Shown: in pieces, positions 19,458 through 28,913 of the stretch | How the letters are laid out: each line of letters opens with the position of its first letter | How positions within the stretch are numbered: the stretch's first letter is position 1 | Assembly: GCA_910587735.1 (NCBI GenBank) | Contig: CAJUNT010000008.1 | Location: forward strand, 73,663-137,662 | Origin: an uncultured Clostridia bacterium | Lineage (GTDB): Bacteria > Bacillota > Clostridia > Lachnospirales > Anaerotignaceae | Length of the DNA: 64,000 bases | Direction: 5' to 3' | The notes under the pieces: model-generated | Seen by the model: only the letters and a program-made list of their open reading frames with translations | Database searches by the model: none | What the model was told of the DNA's origin: nothing | Position numbers and translations under genes: made by a program

Positions 19458-20393
19458 TGACTTATATTCTGGTTTGCCATCTACTCTTTCAATTTCAAAA
19501 GGGGTTACTTGATATAAATAATAGTTTAACCAATTTGAAAATAATAAATTGCTATGGCTTTTCCATGTTACAACAGGTACTTCATTGGGGTCGTCATTTT
19601 TGAAATAATGTTTCGGAAAAGGAACATCATTTCTTTTCCCTAAATCTCTTTCATATTCCTCTTTTAATGTAAGAGGGTCATATTCTGAATGTCCCATAAC
19701 AAATATACGACTACCATGACGAGAGGACGCAATATATAATCCAGATTCTTCTGATGCAGAAAGTACTTCTAATTTTGGTTCATTATAAATATCCTCTAAT
19801 TTTACTTCTGTATGACGAGAATGTGGCGCATAAAATATATCATCAAATCCTCTCATTAAATCCGCACTTTTTACACGTACTGTATGCGCAAAAACACCAA
19901 ACATTTTTTCATCAAGCTGATGTTTTTGTATGCCATAATGATAATAAAGTCCTGCTTGTGCTCCCCAGCAAATATGCAATGTAGATGTTACGTGCGTTCT
20001 TGTCCATTCCATAATCTCTTTTAATTCTTCCCAATAGTGTACTTGTTCAAAAGGTAAATCTTCTACTGGCGCACCTGTAATAATCATGCCGTCTAAATTT
20101 CTATGTTTTATCTCATCAAAACTATGATAAAAACTCTGTAAATGTTCTGGTGCTGTATTTTTTGTTTGATGATTTTTAGGGAACAACAATGTAATATTGA
20201 TTTGTAATGGTGTGTTGCCTAAAAGACGCAATAATTGTGTTTCTGTTGTTTCCTTTAAAGGCATTAAATTCAATATTGCAATTTCTAGTGGGCGTATATC
20301 TTGATGAAAAGCCCTTTCTTCCCCCATAACAAATATATGTTCCTTTTCTAATATTTCTTTTGCAGGTAAATTGTCTGGTATTTTGATTGGCAT
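19455..20393 (-). CDS. metA: Homoserine O-acetyltransferase (MetA type)
   Basis: 312 residues from the ATG at 20393, which has AGGAGG in front; a longer frame to 20492 would run into the T-box terminator. It acylates homoserine as the first committed step of methionine synthesis. Catalytic Cys is in LHICWGAQAG (about 142), His in YAPHSRHTEV with the following Glu. Residue 111 is Glu (TGAPVE); in studied MetA enzymes Glu there goes with acetyl-CoA and Gly with succinyl-CoA, so acetyl transfer is inferred. Expression should depend on the T-box leader upstream. The TAG stop is formed at the junction with the IS remnant. Confidence 0.93.
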   Translation of the reverse strand: MPIKIPDNLPAKEILEKEHIFVMGEERAFHQDIRPLEIAILNLMPLKETTETQLLRLLGNTPLQINITLLFPKNHQTKNTAPEHLQSFYHSFDEIKHRNLDGMIITGAPVEDLPFEQVHYWEELKEIMEWTRTHVTSTLHICWGAQAGLYYHYGIQKHQLDEKMFGVFAHTVRVKSADLMRGFDDIFYAPHSRHTEVKLEDIYNEPKLEVLSASEESGLYIASSRHGSRIFVMGHSEYDPLTLKEEYERDLGKRNDVPFPKHYFKNDDPNEVPVVTWKSHSNLLFSNWLNYYLYQVTPFEIERVDGKPEYKS

Positions 20394-20440
20394 ATTATTT
20401 TTCCTCCTAAATTTATAATATTTTATAATTTTATAAAACA

Positions 20441-20713
20441 AAAAAGCCTTCACAGGATTTATCCTATGAAGGCGTATTAAACGCTGTACCACTTCACTTT
20501 ATTTTCTAAACAGAAAACCTCTTTTCCAGTACGTCCATAATATAATGGGTTATACTGTTTCGCTGTAACAGGCGAACCTGTTGTAACCTAGACCTGAAAA
20601 GGCTTCGGTACACCATTCAAGAGCCATTTTCGTTACTGTTTCTTCTGCCTTTTCACACCAATACAAGACTCTCTGAAAGATTCCACAATACTACTTTCTC
20701 TATCATCACGTTT
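20441..20713 (-). promoter_or_regulatory. T-box leader controlling metA
   Basis: The minus-strand leader contains the T-box sequence AAGTGGTACAGCG (20482 onward) and ends in a terminator hairpin GCCTTCACAGGAT / ATCCTATGAAGGC type stem (20446-20473) followed by a T run, with the antiterminator overlapping. The upstream part has AGAGAG and a GGTGTGAAAAGG apical region typical of Stem I. The specifier region reads CTCTTGAATGGTGTACC; ATG (Met) fits the gene, though a strict count from GAA could give GGT. Uncharged tRNA binding would allow read-through into metA. The candidate T-box Stem I through terminator covers the whole 270-base gap. Confidence 0.85.
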
Positions 20714-20720
20714 GAAAGAA

Positions 20721-20749
20721 ATTTTATCATACATTTATCATTCTGTCAA
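20721..20749 (-). promoter_or_regulatory. Promoter of the T-box/metA unit
   Basis: Minus-strand TTGACA (20744-20749), 17-base spacer, TAAAAT (20721-20726); transcription would begin near 20713, at the start of the T-box leader. Confidence 0.8.
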
Positions 20750-20789
20750 CCATAATTTTCTATGGTAATCATTACTAAATATCATATTA

Positions 20790-21503
20790 TTACAAATTTT
20801 TTAAATATTGTATTTCTTTTTCTGTTAAATAGCGGTATTTTCCTTTTTCTAAATCATTTAAAAATAATTTGCCTGTTCCAATCCTCTTTAATTGCGATAC
20901 AGGGTGTTTTATTGCATCACACATTTTTCTAACTTGTCTATTTCTACCCTCTTGTATCACAATATGAACAATAGAATATTTTTCTCCTTTTTGTAGTATT
21001 TCTAATTTTGCAGGTTCTGTTTTTTTGCCATCTATTGAAACACCTCTGCGAAATTGTATTATATCTTGTTCTGAAGGTGTACCAAATAATTTTGCTTCAT
21101 ATGTTTTTTCAATATTATGTTTGGGGTGTGTTAAACGATATGTTAAATCACCATCATTTGTAAGAAGTAGTAAACCTGATGTATCATAATCTAAACGTCC
21201 TACTGGGTATACTCTTTCTGTTACACCTTTTAACAAATCTATTACAGTTGCCCTTTGAAATTGGTCTTTTACTGTTGTCACATACCCTTCTGGTTTATGA
21301 AGCATAATATAAATCAATTTTTGTTTGAGTACTACCTTTTTATTCTCATATAATACAGTATCTTTTTCTGTATCTATTTTTGTACCTAATTCTGTTACTA
21401 CTTTACCATTTACTTCCACTTTTCCCATTACAATGAATTGTTCCGCTTTTCGACGAGAAGCAATACCTGACTCAGCCAAAAATTTTTGTAATCTTAATTC
21501 CAT
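20790..21503 (-). CDS. RsuA/RluB/RluF-family rRNA pseudouridine synthase
   Basis: 237 residues from the ATG at 21503, chosen because GGGAGGAAG lies just upstream (the longer start at 21524 is inside that site). An N-terminal S4 RNA-binding domain (RLQKFLAESGIASRRKAEQFI) is followed by the catalytic domain with GRLDYDTSGLLLLTNDG, whose Asp is the nucleophile, and QEGRNRQVRKMCDAI. It isomerises uridine in rRNA; by synteny with scpB and dacF it is probably the RluB-type enzyme acting on 23S rRNA. Confidence 0.9.
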   Translation of the reverse strand: MELRLQKFLAESGIASRRKAEQFIVMGKVEVNGKVVTELGTKIDTEKDTVLYENKKVVLKQKLIYIMLHKPEGYVTTVKDQFQRATVIDLLKGVTERVYPVGRLDYDTSGLLLLTNDGDLTYRLTHPKHNIEKTYEAKLFGTPSEQDIIQFRRGVSIDGKKTEPAKLEILQKGEKYSIVHIVIQEGRNRQVRKMCDAIKHPVSQLKRIGTGKLFLNDLEKGKYRYLTEKEIQYLKNL

Positions 21504-21559
21504 ATATTTACTACTTCCTCCCATATTATAAAACTATTATAAAATATTCTATTGATTTA

Positions 21560-22735
21560 CTATTTTAATTTTCCGTCTAAATCAAAATTATTCCATTTTG
21601 TTGCCAAATATTGTAACATCTCTGTTAATGTATATCGTTCTGCCCCTTGCTCTGCTATAATATCAATTTTTGCAATGCAATTACTGCCCAGCATAACCTC
21701 TGCTGTTCCTAATTTTTGTCCTTTTGCAACAGGTGCTTCTATTGTTTTAATTTGTGTAGCATATAATTTCATTCTATCTAATTCCTCGTTAGAAAACACG
21801 CCTTCAAAACCATCTGCAAGTACTGCGGGTATACTTTGTTTTTGAGAATATAATACAACAGTTTGCTGTACTTGTTGTCCTTTTTCTGCAATTACTTCTT
21901 TTTTATAATTTGAAAAACCATAATCCATAAGTGCTTTGGTATCTTTCCATTTTTGTTCTCTGCCTTCTTGTCCCCAACCACTTGCTAATACTGTTGTAAT
22001 TAATGTAATATCATCTCTTTTTGCTGCGCCTACAAAACATTGTCCTGCTTTATTTGTGTAACCTGTTTTGACACCTATTGCTCCATTATATTCCTGTAAA
22101 AAACGGTTTGGATTGGTTATAGTATATTGTTTCCCTTCTCCACCTTTTAAAGGCAATGTAATAGAATGTGTATTTACAATTTCTACAAATTTATCATTTT
22201 GCAGTGCATAACGTGCAATCAAAGCCATATCTTTAGCCGTAGAATGATGTTGTTCAAATGTTAAATGGCTATCTAAACCATTCGGAGAACTAAAAACAGT
22301 ATCCTCTGCACCAATTTCTTTTGCTTTTTGTGTCATTTTATCACAAAATTCCTCTACACTTCCTCCTACGTGTTCCGCTAATGCTACTGCTGCATCATTG
22401 TATGATTTCATCATCATAGCATATAAAAGGTCTTCTTCTCTTATTTGCTCTCCTGCCGTCAAATTCATACGAACTTGAGGCGATTTTGCTGCCCTTGAAC
22501 TAACTGTCACCATGTCATCAATATTACCTTCTTCTAAAACAATAATTGCTGTCATAATTTTTGTAGTACTTGCCATTGTTAAAGGCTCTGATTCATTTTT
22601 GCCCCAAAGCACACGTCCACTATCTCCATCTATCAATACTGCTCCTTTTGCATATACAGAAGGTGGTGTCTGTTCAGCATATGCTGTTTGACAAAAAATC
22701 AATATTGCTGTCATACAAATCAATAATTTTTTCAT
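21560..22735 (-). CDS. dacF: D-alanyl-D-alanine carboxypeptidase (DacF-type penicillin-binding protein)
   Basis: 391 residues with a signal peptide (MKKLLICMTAILIFCQTAYA). The S11 peptidase motifs are SxxK (ASTTKIMTA), SxN (KSYNDAAVA) and KTG (VKTGYTNKAG). A C-terminal PBP5-like beta domain follows (KGQKLGTAEVML). It trims the terminal D-alanine from peptidoglycan stem peptides outside the membrane. It follows scpB on the same strand with a 66-base gap, an order common in clostridia. GAGGGATT is the ribosome site. Confidence 0.93.
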   Translation of the reverse strand: MKKLLICMTAILIFCQTAYAEQTPPSVYAKGAVLIDGDSGRVLWGKNESEPLTMASTTKIMTAIIVLEEGNIDDMVTVSSRAAKSPQVRMNLTAGEQIREEDLLYAMMMKSYNDAAVALAEHVGGSVEEFCDKMTQKAKEIGAEDTVFSSPNGLDSHLTFEQHHSTAKDMALIARYALQNDKFVEIVNTHSITLPLKGGEGKQYTITNPNRFLQEYNGAIGVKTGYTNKAGQCFVGAAKRDDITLITTVLASGWGQEGREQKWKDTKALMDYGFSNYKKEVIAEKGQQVQQTVVLYSQKQSIPAVLADGFEGVFSNEELDRMKLYATQIKTIEAPVAKGQKLGTAEVMLGSNCIAKIDIIAEQGAERYTLTEMLQYLATKWNNFDLDGKLK

Positions 22736-22801
22736 ACAATCCCTCTTTTTTTATCTTTTGGATTAGTATGTCAAATCAAAAATAAAATTTAACTGGAAAT
22801 T

Positions 22802-23347
22802 TTATACATCTATATTTTCTGTTTCTTCTTCTATTTGTTCTTCTTTTAATGGTGGTAATTCTTTTGTGGATTTAAAGCCAAAATATCTTAAAAATTCATT
22901 TGTTGTACCAAATAATATAGGCTTTCCTACTGCATTTAGTCGTCCTGTTTCACAAATTAAATTTTTTTCTATCAATTTATTGACAGCATGGTCTGCACTG
23001 ACACCTCTAATTTCTTCTATTTGTGCTTTTGTTATAGGCTGTTTATACGCTATAATGGCAAGTGTTTCTAATAATGCCTGTGTCATACCTTGCCTTTTAG
23101 GACTTTTATACATATTTCTTATAAATTCAAAACACTCCGCTGCTGTACACATTTGATAGCCGTCATTAATTTCTATAATACGTATGCCTCTTTTATCACT
23201 TTCATATTTTTCTGCTAATGTTATTATAATTGCTTTTGTTGTAGCCTTGTCCAATTCTACTGTTTGCGCAATGACAGAAAGAGGCAATGCTTCCCCTGAT
23301 ATAAAAAGCAATGCCTCTACCACCGCCTCAATTTCTTTTAATTTCAT
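22802..23347 (-). CDS. scpB: Segregation and condensation protein B
   Basis: 181 residues from the ATG at 23347. Two winged-helix domains; signature GEALPLSVIAQTVELD, QALLETLAIIAYKQPITKAQIEEIRGV and LIEKNLICETGRLNAVGKPILFGTT. ScpB dimers bind ScpA and the SMC ATPase to form the chromosome-organising condensin. It lies 39 bases after scpA, in one operon. The acidic tail (KEEQIEEETENIDV) is typical. An in-frame GTG three codons earlier is part of the likely ribosome site AGAAGTG. Confidence 0.95.
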   Translation of the reverse strand: MKLKEIEAVVEALLFISGEALPLSVIAQTVELDKATTKAIIITLAEKYESDKRGIRIIEINDGYQMCTAAECFEFIRNMYKSPKRQGMTQALLETLAIIAYKQPITKAQIEEIRGVSADHAVNKLIEKNLICETGRLNAVGKPILFGTTNEFLRYFGFKSTKELPPLKEEQIEEETENIDV

Positions 23348-23386
23348 ATATATCACTTCTTTCTGTTGCTCTTGTACTTTTAGATA

Positions 23387-24157
23387 TTATGCAATTTCAT
23401 CATTTTTGGTATTTACTTTTGTAATCAATATCTCTGAAAATGTTCCTTGCTGTTTTACTGAAACTTCTTTCATTTTAATTAACTCTAATAACGCTAAAAA
23501 TGTGACAACAATTTCCATTTTTGCTGCCTTTTTTCTAAATATAGTATGAAATGAAACACGAGGGCGAAGTATCAGCAAATCTCTAATATAATCAATTTTA
23601 TCATCGATGGTATATAAATCTCTTTCTACTGATTTAAATGAACTGCGTACTCTATCAATTTTTGTTTCTCGTCTTTTCATTACTTCCGTAAATGCTTCAT
23701 ATAAATTGTCCAATGTAATACCACATAAAAAATCATCTAATGTGGTGTCATCTTTTTGTGTTTGTTTTAGTTCTTCAATCGCTTTGTCTGCTTGTTTATA
23801 AAGTACAAACGATGCAGTTTCTTCTCTTTTTTTTAAGTCTTGTGTGACTTCTTTAAATTTTTTATATTCTAATAATTTATTCACTAATTCTTCTCTAGGG
23901 TCAGCTTGCTGTTCTGTTTCTTTTTGCTTTGGTAAAAGCATATTTGATTTAATTTCTAAAAGTGTCGCTGCCATAATTACAAATTCACTCATACCATCCA
24001 TATTTTTATAATCTGCTTGCTCCAAAAAAGCAATATATTGTTCTGTTAGTTGTGCAATAGGTATGTCATAAATATCAATTTCGTTTTTTTCTATTAAATG
24101 AAATAATAAGTCAAAAGGTCCTTCAAATGCATCTAAACGTACATTAATACTTTCCAC
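23387..24157 (-). CDS. scpA: Segregation and condensation protein A
   Basis: 256 residues from the GTG at 24157, which has AAGGAG eight bases upstream; another GTG two codons earlier is too close to that site. The kleisin N-terminus (VRLDAFEGPFDLLFHLIEKNEIDIYDIPIAQLTEQY) contacts the SMC neck, and the C-terminal winged helix (VTFLALLELIKMKEVSV) contacts the SMC head. It is the linking subunit of the SMC condensin complex. The gene sits between the M50-like membrane protein and scpB. Confidence 0.95.
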   Translation of the reverse strand: MESINVRLDAFEGPFDLLFHLIEKNEIDIYDIPIAQLTEQYIAFLEQADYKNMDGMSEFVIMAATLLEIKSNMLLPKQKETEQQADPREELVNKLLEYKKFKEVTQDLKKREETASFVLYKQADKAIEELKQTQKDDTTLDDFLCGITLDNLYEAFTEVMKRRETKIDRVRSSFKSVERDLYTIDDKIDYIRDLLILRPRVSFHTIFRKKAAKMEIVVTFLALLELIKMKEVSVKQQGTFSEILITKVNTKNDEIA

Positions 24158-24169
24158 AATCACGACTCC

Positions 24170-24805
24170 TTACAAAAAAAATAAAAGCAATTCCATACCA
24201 TGTATGATAGAAAATGTTACAGTATTTAATAAAGAACCAAATAAGCCAAATAACAACAGAAATATAAACAATACTTGTATGATTTTTTCATATTGCATAT
24301 ATGTGAAATATTGTTTTGCTGGTAAAACCACAGAAAGTACTTTCACACAATCCATAGGAGGTACAGGCAAGCAATTACAAACAGCAAATGATATATTATA
24401 AACAACAAGTAAATTTAAAAATGTGCCTACTATGCTACTATTAAAAGGTAGTATTTTCCATATAATCAATGCAATAAAAGCAAGTAATATATTTGCTATA
24501 CTTGGTAATATTGTTACAAGCAATGTATCCCTTTTTCTATTTTTATAATACAATGAGCTAGTATGCACTGTTCTGCTCCACCCAAATGCACCATATCCAA
24601 ACAATGATGTAATAATAAATAATATTGCTCCTATTGGCTCTGTATGTTTTAATGGATTTAATGTTAAATTTTTTTCATTTTTTGGCGTATTGTCTCCTAA
24701 TATTGTAGATATTACTGCTCTTGTAAATTCGTGACAAGATGTTACTATAAAAAAACACAATATACTAAATACGATTTGCCATATGATATTTTGATTGAAA
24801 AACAT
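24170..24805 (-). CDS. M50-like (site-2 protease family) membrane protein with altered zinc motif
   Basis: 211 residues, about five or six membrane helices, clearly of the short site-2 protease family found upstream of scpA in many clostridia: LGDNTPKNEKNLTLNPLKH, then GWSRTV, KNRKRDTLLV, and NCLPVPPMDC holding the third ligand Asp152. The HExxH zinc motif, however, reads HEFTR (residues 25-29): the first His and Glu are kept but the second His is Arg (AGA codon). Proteolysis is therefore doubtful. The gene ends 12 bases before scpA and starts behind AAAGGAGAT. Confidence 0.85.
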   Translation of the reverse strand: MFFNQNIIWQIVFSILCFFIVTSCHEFTRAVISTILGDNTPKNEKNLTLNPLKHTEPIGAILFIITSLFGYGAFGWSRTVHTSSLYYKNRKRDTLLVTILPSIANILLAFIALIIWKILPFNSSIVGTFLNLLVVYNISFAVCNCLPVPPMDCVKVLSVVLPAKQYFTYMQYEKIIQVLFIFLLLFGLFGSLLNTVTFSIIHGMELLLFFL

Positions 24806-24884
24806 ATAAAATCTCCTTTATTATCTTTTTGTTGTGACACAAGAAGCTGCTTTTCTTTTAATTAGAAAAACAGCCTCTACACAA

Positions 24885-27122
24885 TTATATTTCTTCATAG
24901 AATATCATTTCTTCAAATGCTTCCTCTGATACTGGTTCTGGATAAGAATATCCTTCTACTATTGAACAACCTAGTGTTTTTAATATTTTTGCTTGTTTAT
25001 CTGTTTGAATTCCTTCTACAATAATTTGTATTTGCAATTCTTTCGCCATATCTAGTATACTTTTGATAATCATACGCTCTTTATCTGTAATATTGCCATT
25101 AGGTAAAAATCCCTTTTCTAATTTGATACTATCTATGGTAATCATTTTCATAATGTTTAAAAAAGCATATTGTGGACTAAAATGACAGATAGAAACCATA
25201 AAACCATATTCTTTTAATTTTTCAATGAGTGCCACATTTCTATCTATATCATCATATATTGCTGCTTCTTCTATTTCTAATATCACAAGAGAAGGTGTAA
25301 TATCATATCTCTCCACAATCGCTTTTACTCTATTGAAAAAGTCTTCTCTATGAATATTTAGTCTTGCAACACTAACCGTTAATGGAAGCGGTACAAGTCC
25401 CCTATCAATCCAGTCTTTTTGTTTTTTACAAACTTCTTCTAAAAGCAACATATCCATTTCCAACAATATTCCTGTTTCTTTTAACACTAATACAAAATTC
25501 TCTGGCATAACAACACCTTTTTCTGGATGCTTCCATGTAGCAACTGCTTTTGCTCCTGTAAATTCTTTATTTTCTATATCAAATTGTAACAGAAAATAAG
25601 GAACAAATTCTTTATTTTGAAGTGCCTTATACATATCAGGTAATAATGTGTCACGAAGTGCTAATTGCTGTTGTAACTCTTTTTCAAATGTAACTATTTT
25701 TTTATCATTAGATTGTTTTGCCAATTCTAATGCTGCTGTTGTATATTCTAAAAGTTTTTCAAATTCATATTTTTCACTTAATACATTGATACCAGCAGAA
25801 CAACGTATATTATCGTAATAAATATAATCGTTTTCTGATACTTTTAATTGATTTAACTCAGATAATATTTCTTCTAATCGTCTTGTAGCGTCTTGCTTCG
25901 TTTTCGCTTTTATGAATAATCCAAAACAATCCTCTTTCAATCTTGCAACTAATTCATCTTCTTTTATAAAAGGTTGCATAATATTTGCAATATTTTTTAA
26001 TATTTGTCCTCCCATAGCATAGCCAAATGTATCAGTTAATTCGTTAAATGTATCTACCCCTATCATAGCAAATGTATAACCCTTTTTTTGAGAAACTTTT
26101 TTATAAAAAAGTTCCATTTTTTGTTTGTTTGCTAACTGTGTGATACTATCTACATCAACAACCTCTTTTTTATCATGCTTATAAAACCATATTGCCATAC
26201 CAGCAAGCAATATCATAACAATATCAATAAGCAATGCAATGTGGAGCATAATATTTGTAACATTTTGAAGTGAAAATTGTCCAGAAGGTATTACAGAAAT
26301 TAAATACCAATCGCTTACACCTAAAGGACGATAAGATAAATAATTCGTTTCATTTTCATCATTTATGAATTTTATAATACCTCTTTCCAGTTTTCTCATG
26401 CTTCCTGGTAATTTTGAAAGCTCTGGTATATCATCAAACACATCACTTTGTATAAATCCCTTTTCAAAGTCAAATGTAAAATGTACTGTTTCATTTTCAG
26501 GTAATACGATTGCCTCTCCTGTTTTTTTAACAATATAATGAACGCCTTTCCCATCAAATAATGTCGTTTCCATAATACGTGCAAATTCTTCTGCTCGATA
26601 TACTCCTGTTAATGAGCCAATTCTTCTTGTATTTTTTAATATGGGTACAGATAAAAATAATATATTTTCTCCATCTTCTGATTTTTTTACATCAGAAATA
26701 ATAATATCTTGTTTTTTTAGCATAGAAATTACTTTTATTTGTTCCCTTCTAATACCATCAGAAAAAACAGTATTTTCTTGTTGTCTGTCTGTTAAAAACA
26801 TATAATCATAACCATATTCTTGAACAAGTATATTCATATCATCTATATTTTTTTGTGAAAAAATATCATCTTCTTGTGACATAATCCCTGCTGCTGTTTG
26901 CAAAGAACCTATTGTACGTAATATTTTTTCCGATACTAAATTACTGCTTTCTTCTGAAATTTCATTTAATAATACAATATTATTCCTTTCTAATGCAGAT
27001 TTCATATAATATACTGAAAATGTTGTCATAATAATAATAAATAGTGCTACCATAATCATAGTATAAATGTAAAATCTATTTTGTTTGCGGAATATTTTAT
27101 TGAAAAAATTCATTTTATTCAT
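24885..27122 (-). CDS. Membrane GGDEF-EAL protein with degenerate catalytic motifs
   Basis: 745 residues. Transmembrane helices at about 19-40 and 290-313 flank a Cache-type extracellular sensor domain. A GGDEF domain follows (SITQLANKQKMELFYKK), but its signature reads KEDCF (396-400) instead of GGDEF. A full-length EAL domain (about 500-740) has KAV (525-527) in place of EAL. Both cyclic-di-GMP synthesis and hydrolysis should thus be absent; a receptor or regulatory role is inferred. It ends an operon with the FapA gene 21 bases upstream. Ribosome site AGAGGAT, nine bases from the ATG. Confidence 0.88.
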   Translation of the reverse strand: MNKMNFFNKIFRKQNRFYIYTMIMVALFIIIMTTFSVYYMKSALERNNIVLLNEISEESSNLVSEKILRTIGSLQTAAGIMSQEDDIFSQKNIDDMNILVQEYGYDYMFLTDRQQENTVFSDGIRREQIKVISMLKKQDIIISDVKKSEDGENILFLSVPILKNTRRIGSLTGVYRAEEFARIMETTLFDGKGVHYIVKKTGEAIVLPENETVHFTFDFEKGFIQSDVFDDIPELSKLPGSMRKLERGIIKFINDENETNYLSYRPLGVSDWYLISVIPSGQFSLQNVTNIMLHIALLIDIVMILLAGMAIWFYKHDKKEVVDVDSITQLANKQKMELFYKKVSQKKGYTFAMIGVDTFNELTDTFGYAMGGQILKNIANIMQPFIKEDELVARLKEDCFGLFIKAKTKQDATRRLEEILSELNQLKVSENDYIYYDNIRCSAGINVLSEKYEFEKLLEYTTAALELAKQSNDKKIVTFEKELQQQLALRDTLLPDMYKALQNKEFVPYFLLQFDIENKEFTGAKAVATWKHPEKGVVMPENFVLVLKETGILLEMDMLLLEEVCKKQKDWIDRGLVPLPLTVSVARLNIHREDFFNRVKAIVERYDITPSLVILEIEEAAIYDDIDRNVALIEKLKEYGFMVSICHFSPQYAFLNIMKMITIDSIKLEKGFLPNGNITDKERMIIKSILDMAKELQIQIIVEGIQTDKQAKILKTLGCSIVEGYSYPEPVSEEAFEEMIFYEEI

Positions 27123-27143
27123 ATGATTTTATCCTCTATTATG

Positions 27144-28766
27144 TTAATATTTAATTTTCCATTTTCCATCTATTTTTCTAATAGAACATTTTTGTTTTAA
27201 TTCTTTATTTTGATAAATTCTATTTTCCATTAATATTGTTACATTAGGATATAGTTGTTTTTCTACATAAACACCTATTTCTGCCTTGCTTTTAATTTCC
27301 CCCAGTCGTCCTTCTAGTTCGCCTAATTTTACATCTAAACGCTTTTGAGCCATTTTTGTACGGAATAATAATATTTGCGCTTCCTCAGAATTAGATGATT
27401 TGATTTTTCTTTCTTGTTGTTCTATTATTTTATTGTATTCTTGTTGTTCTTTTTTTGTCCCAGCAATTCTTTGAAGTAATTCTTTAGGGTAATTGATTTC
27501 TAATTTTGTTAAACTATATGCATCATTTCCTATTTCAACTGCTATAATTTCAACTGCTTTCGCTTTTCCTCCAATGATAAAACCACGTTTTCCAGAAAGT
27601 TTTATTTTTTGTTCCGATTCTATATTAGAATTTAATACATAATCTGCATAAATATTTTTTTTAGCAAATACTGTTGCATGTTCAATAAATAAGGCACTAA
27701 TATCTCCATTCGCTTTGATTTCAGATAATCCACTGCCTTTTATGCCTCCTCGCACAACAATATCGCCACTGGAAGATAATTTTGCATCTTCTACTACTCC
27801 ATCTACAATAATATTACCACTTGCTTTTACTTTAAATCCAGATTGAACATGACCTTTTATATAGATTGAACCAATAAAACTTAAATTTCCTGTACTAGCA
27901 TCAACATCTTGCACTGTTAGTATTTTGTCTATATAAATAGTATTATTGACATAATGTACTTCACCATCACAAGTTGCTATAATATGTGTTTCTTCTCCTT
28001 CTATAACTGATTTTGTATTTTTACCTGCCTCTATTCTGAGTTTTTCTCCATCTTCTGCCTTTATTACTTTTCCCAAAATGCTTATACCATCTTTACCAGG
28101 TTTTGGCTTTTTAATTTTACATAATATATCCCCTTCTTTTACTTCTTTTACATACGCAAGTTCTTTATAATCAATCATACCACTTTTGGGGTCAATTTTG
28201 GGAAGTAATTTTCCTTCTGGGTCAAATTGAAAATCTGTTTCTCCGCTTTCTCCAGCAACTGGAGGCGTTCCTTCCGCTATCAAAAAACCTGTATTGTATA
28301 TTGGCGTTCTGGATAAGCGATTTACATATTGTTGTTTGATACCATGCACTACGCCACATTCTTCTAATATTTTTGTAAGCATTTCATTTGATATTTTTTT
28401 TCCTCTTGCTTTAGGTGGTGTAATAAATACTCTCATTCTAATATCATCTTTTTCAAAATAGACTTTTACAGTAGAATCAGGAGGCGCACCAAACACCATA
28501 TTACGTCCTGTATCATAGTTTCTTTTATTGTATTTTCCTAAAACTAAAATTTCTTCTGCTTCTTGTTTATAACTTTGTTCTGTTTTTTGAATTGCTGCAT
28601 AAAAAAATTGCTGTAATGTCATTTCTTGGTATTCCACAAAATCATTTTCTTGCTCCGCTGTTCCATTAAAGAAATAATTGATTTCATTATGAGATAATTT
28701 GTTGTGCTGCACATCATTGTTTTCTTGCAGTATACATTCTAATAGGCTTTGCTGTTCACTCATCAT
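27144..28766 (-). CDS. FapA family protein (DUF342, polymer-forming beta-helix)
   Basis: 540 residues. The FapA N-terminal domain is seen in VFITPPKARGKKISNEML and AEGTPPVAGESGETDFQF; a right-handed beta-helix follows with repeated strands (GNIIVDGVVEDAKLSSSGDIVVRGGIKG), and a C-terminal coiled coil (NKIIEQQERKIKSSN to LGELEGRLGEI). FapA proteins in Vibrio influence polar localisation of signalling proteins; the function in clostridia is poorly known. First gene of a unit with the degenerate GGDEF-EAL protein, which suggests a shared regulatory job. Cytosolic, no signal peptide. Confidence 0.88.
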   Translation of the reverse strand: MMSEQQSLLECILQENNDVQHNKLSHNEINYFFNGTAEQENDFVEYQEMTLQQFFYAAIQKTEQSYKQEAEEILVLGKYNKRNYDTGRNMVFGAPPDSTVKVYFEKDDIRMRVFITPPKARGKKISNEMLTKILEECGVVHGIKQQYVNRLSRTPIYNTGFLIAEGTPPVAGESGETDFQFDPEGKLLPKIDPKSGMIDYKELAYVKEVKEGDILCKIKKPKPGKDGISILGKVIKAEDGEKLRIEAGKNTKSVIEGEETHIIATCDGEVHYVNNTIYIDKILTVQDVDASTGNLSFIGSIYIKGHVQSGFKVKASGNIIVDGVVEDAKLSSSGDIVVRGGIKGSGLSEIKANGDISALFIEHATVFAKKNIYADYVLNSNIESEQKIKLSGKRGFIIGGKAKAVEIIAVEIGNDAYSLTKLEINYPKELLQRIAGTKKEQQEYNKIIEQQERKIKSSNSEEAQILLFRTKMAQKRLDVKLGELEGRLGEIKSKAEIGVYVEKQLYPNVTILMENRIYQNKELKQKCSIRKIDGKWKIKY

Positions 28767-28913
28767 TTTTTCACGCCTTTCTTACCTCATTTTATAATTA
28801 GTTACACTCCATTTTTAAACATAAGTATACCATAATATTCGTTCCATTTCAATAAATTGCACATCGTTCATATAAAATTTTTGATATTATTTTAATATAA
28901 TTGACAAAAAAAT

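Noticed and set aside
20394..20492. Longer N-terminus of metA
   Set aside because: It would translate the T-box terminator hairpin; the ATG at 20393 has AGGAGG.
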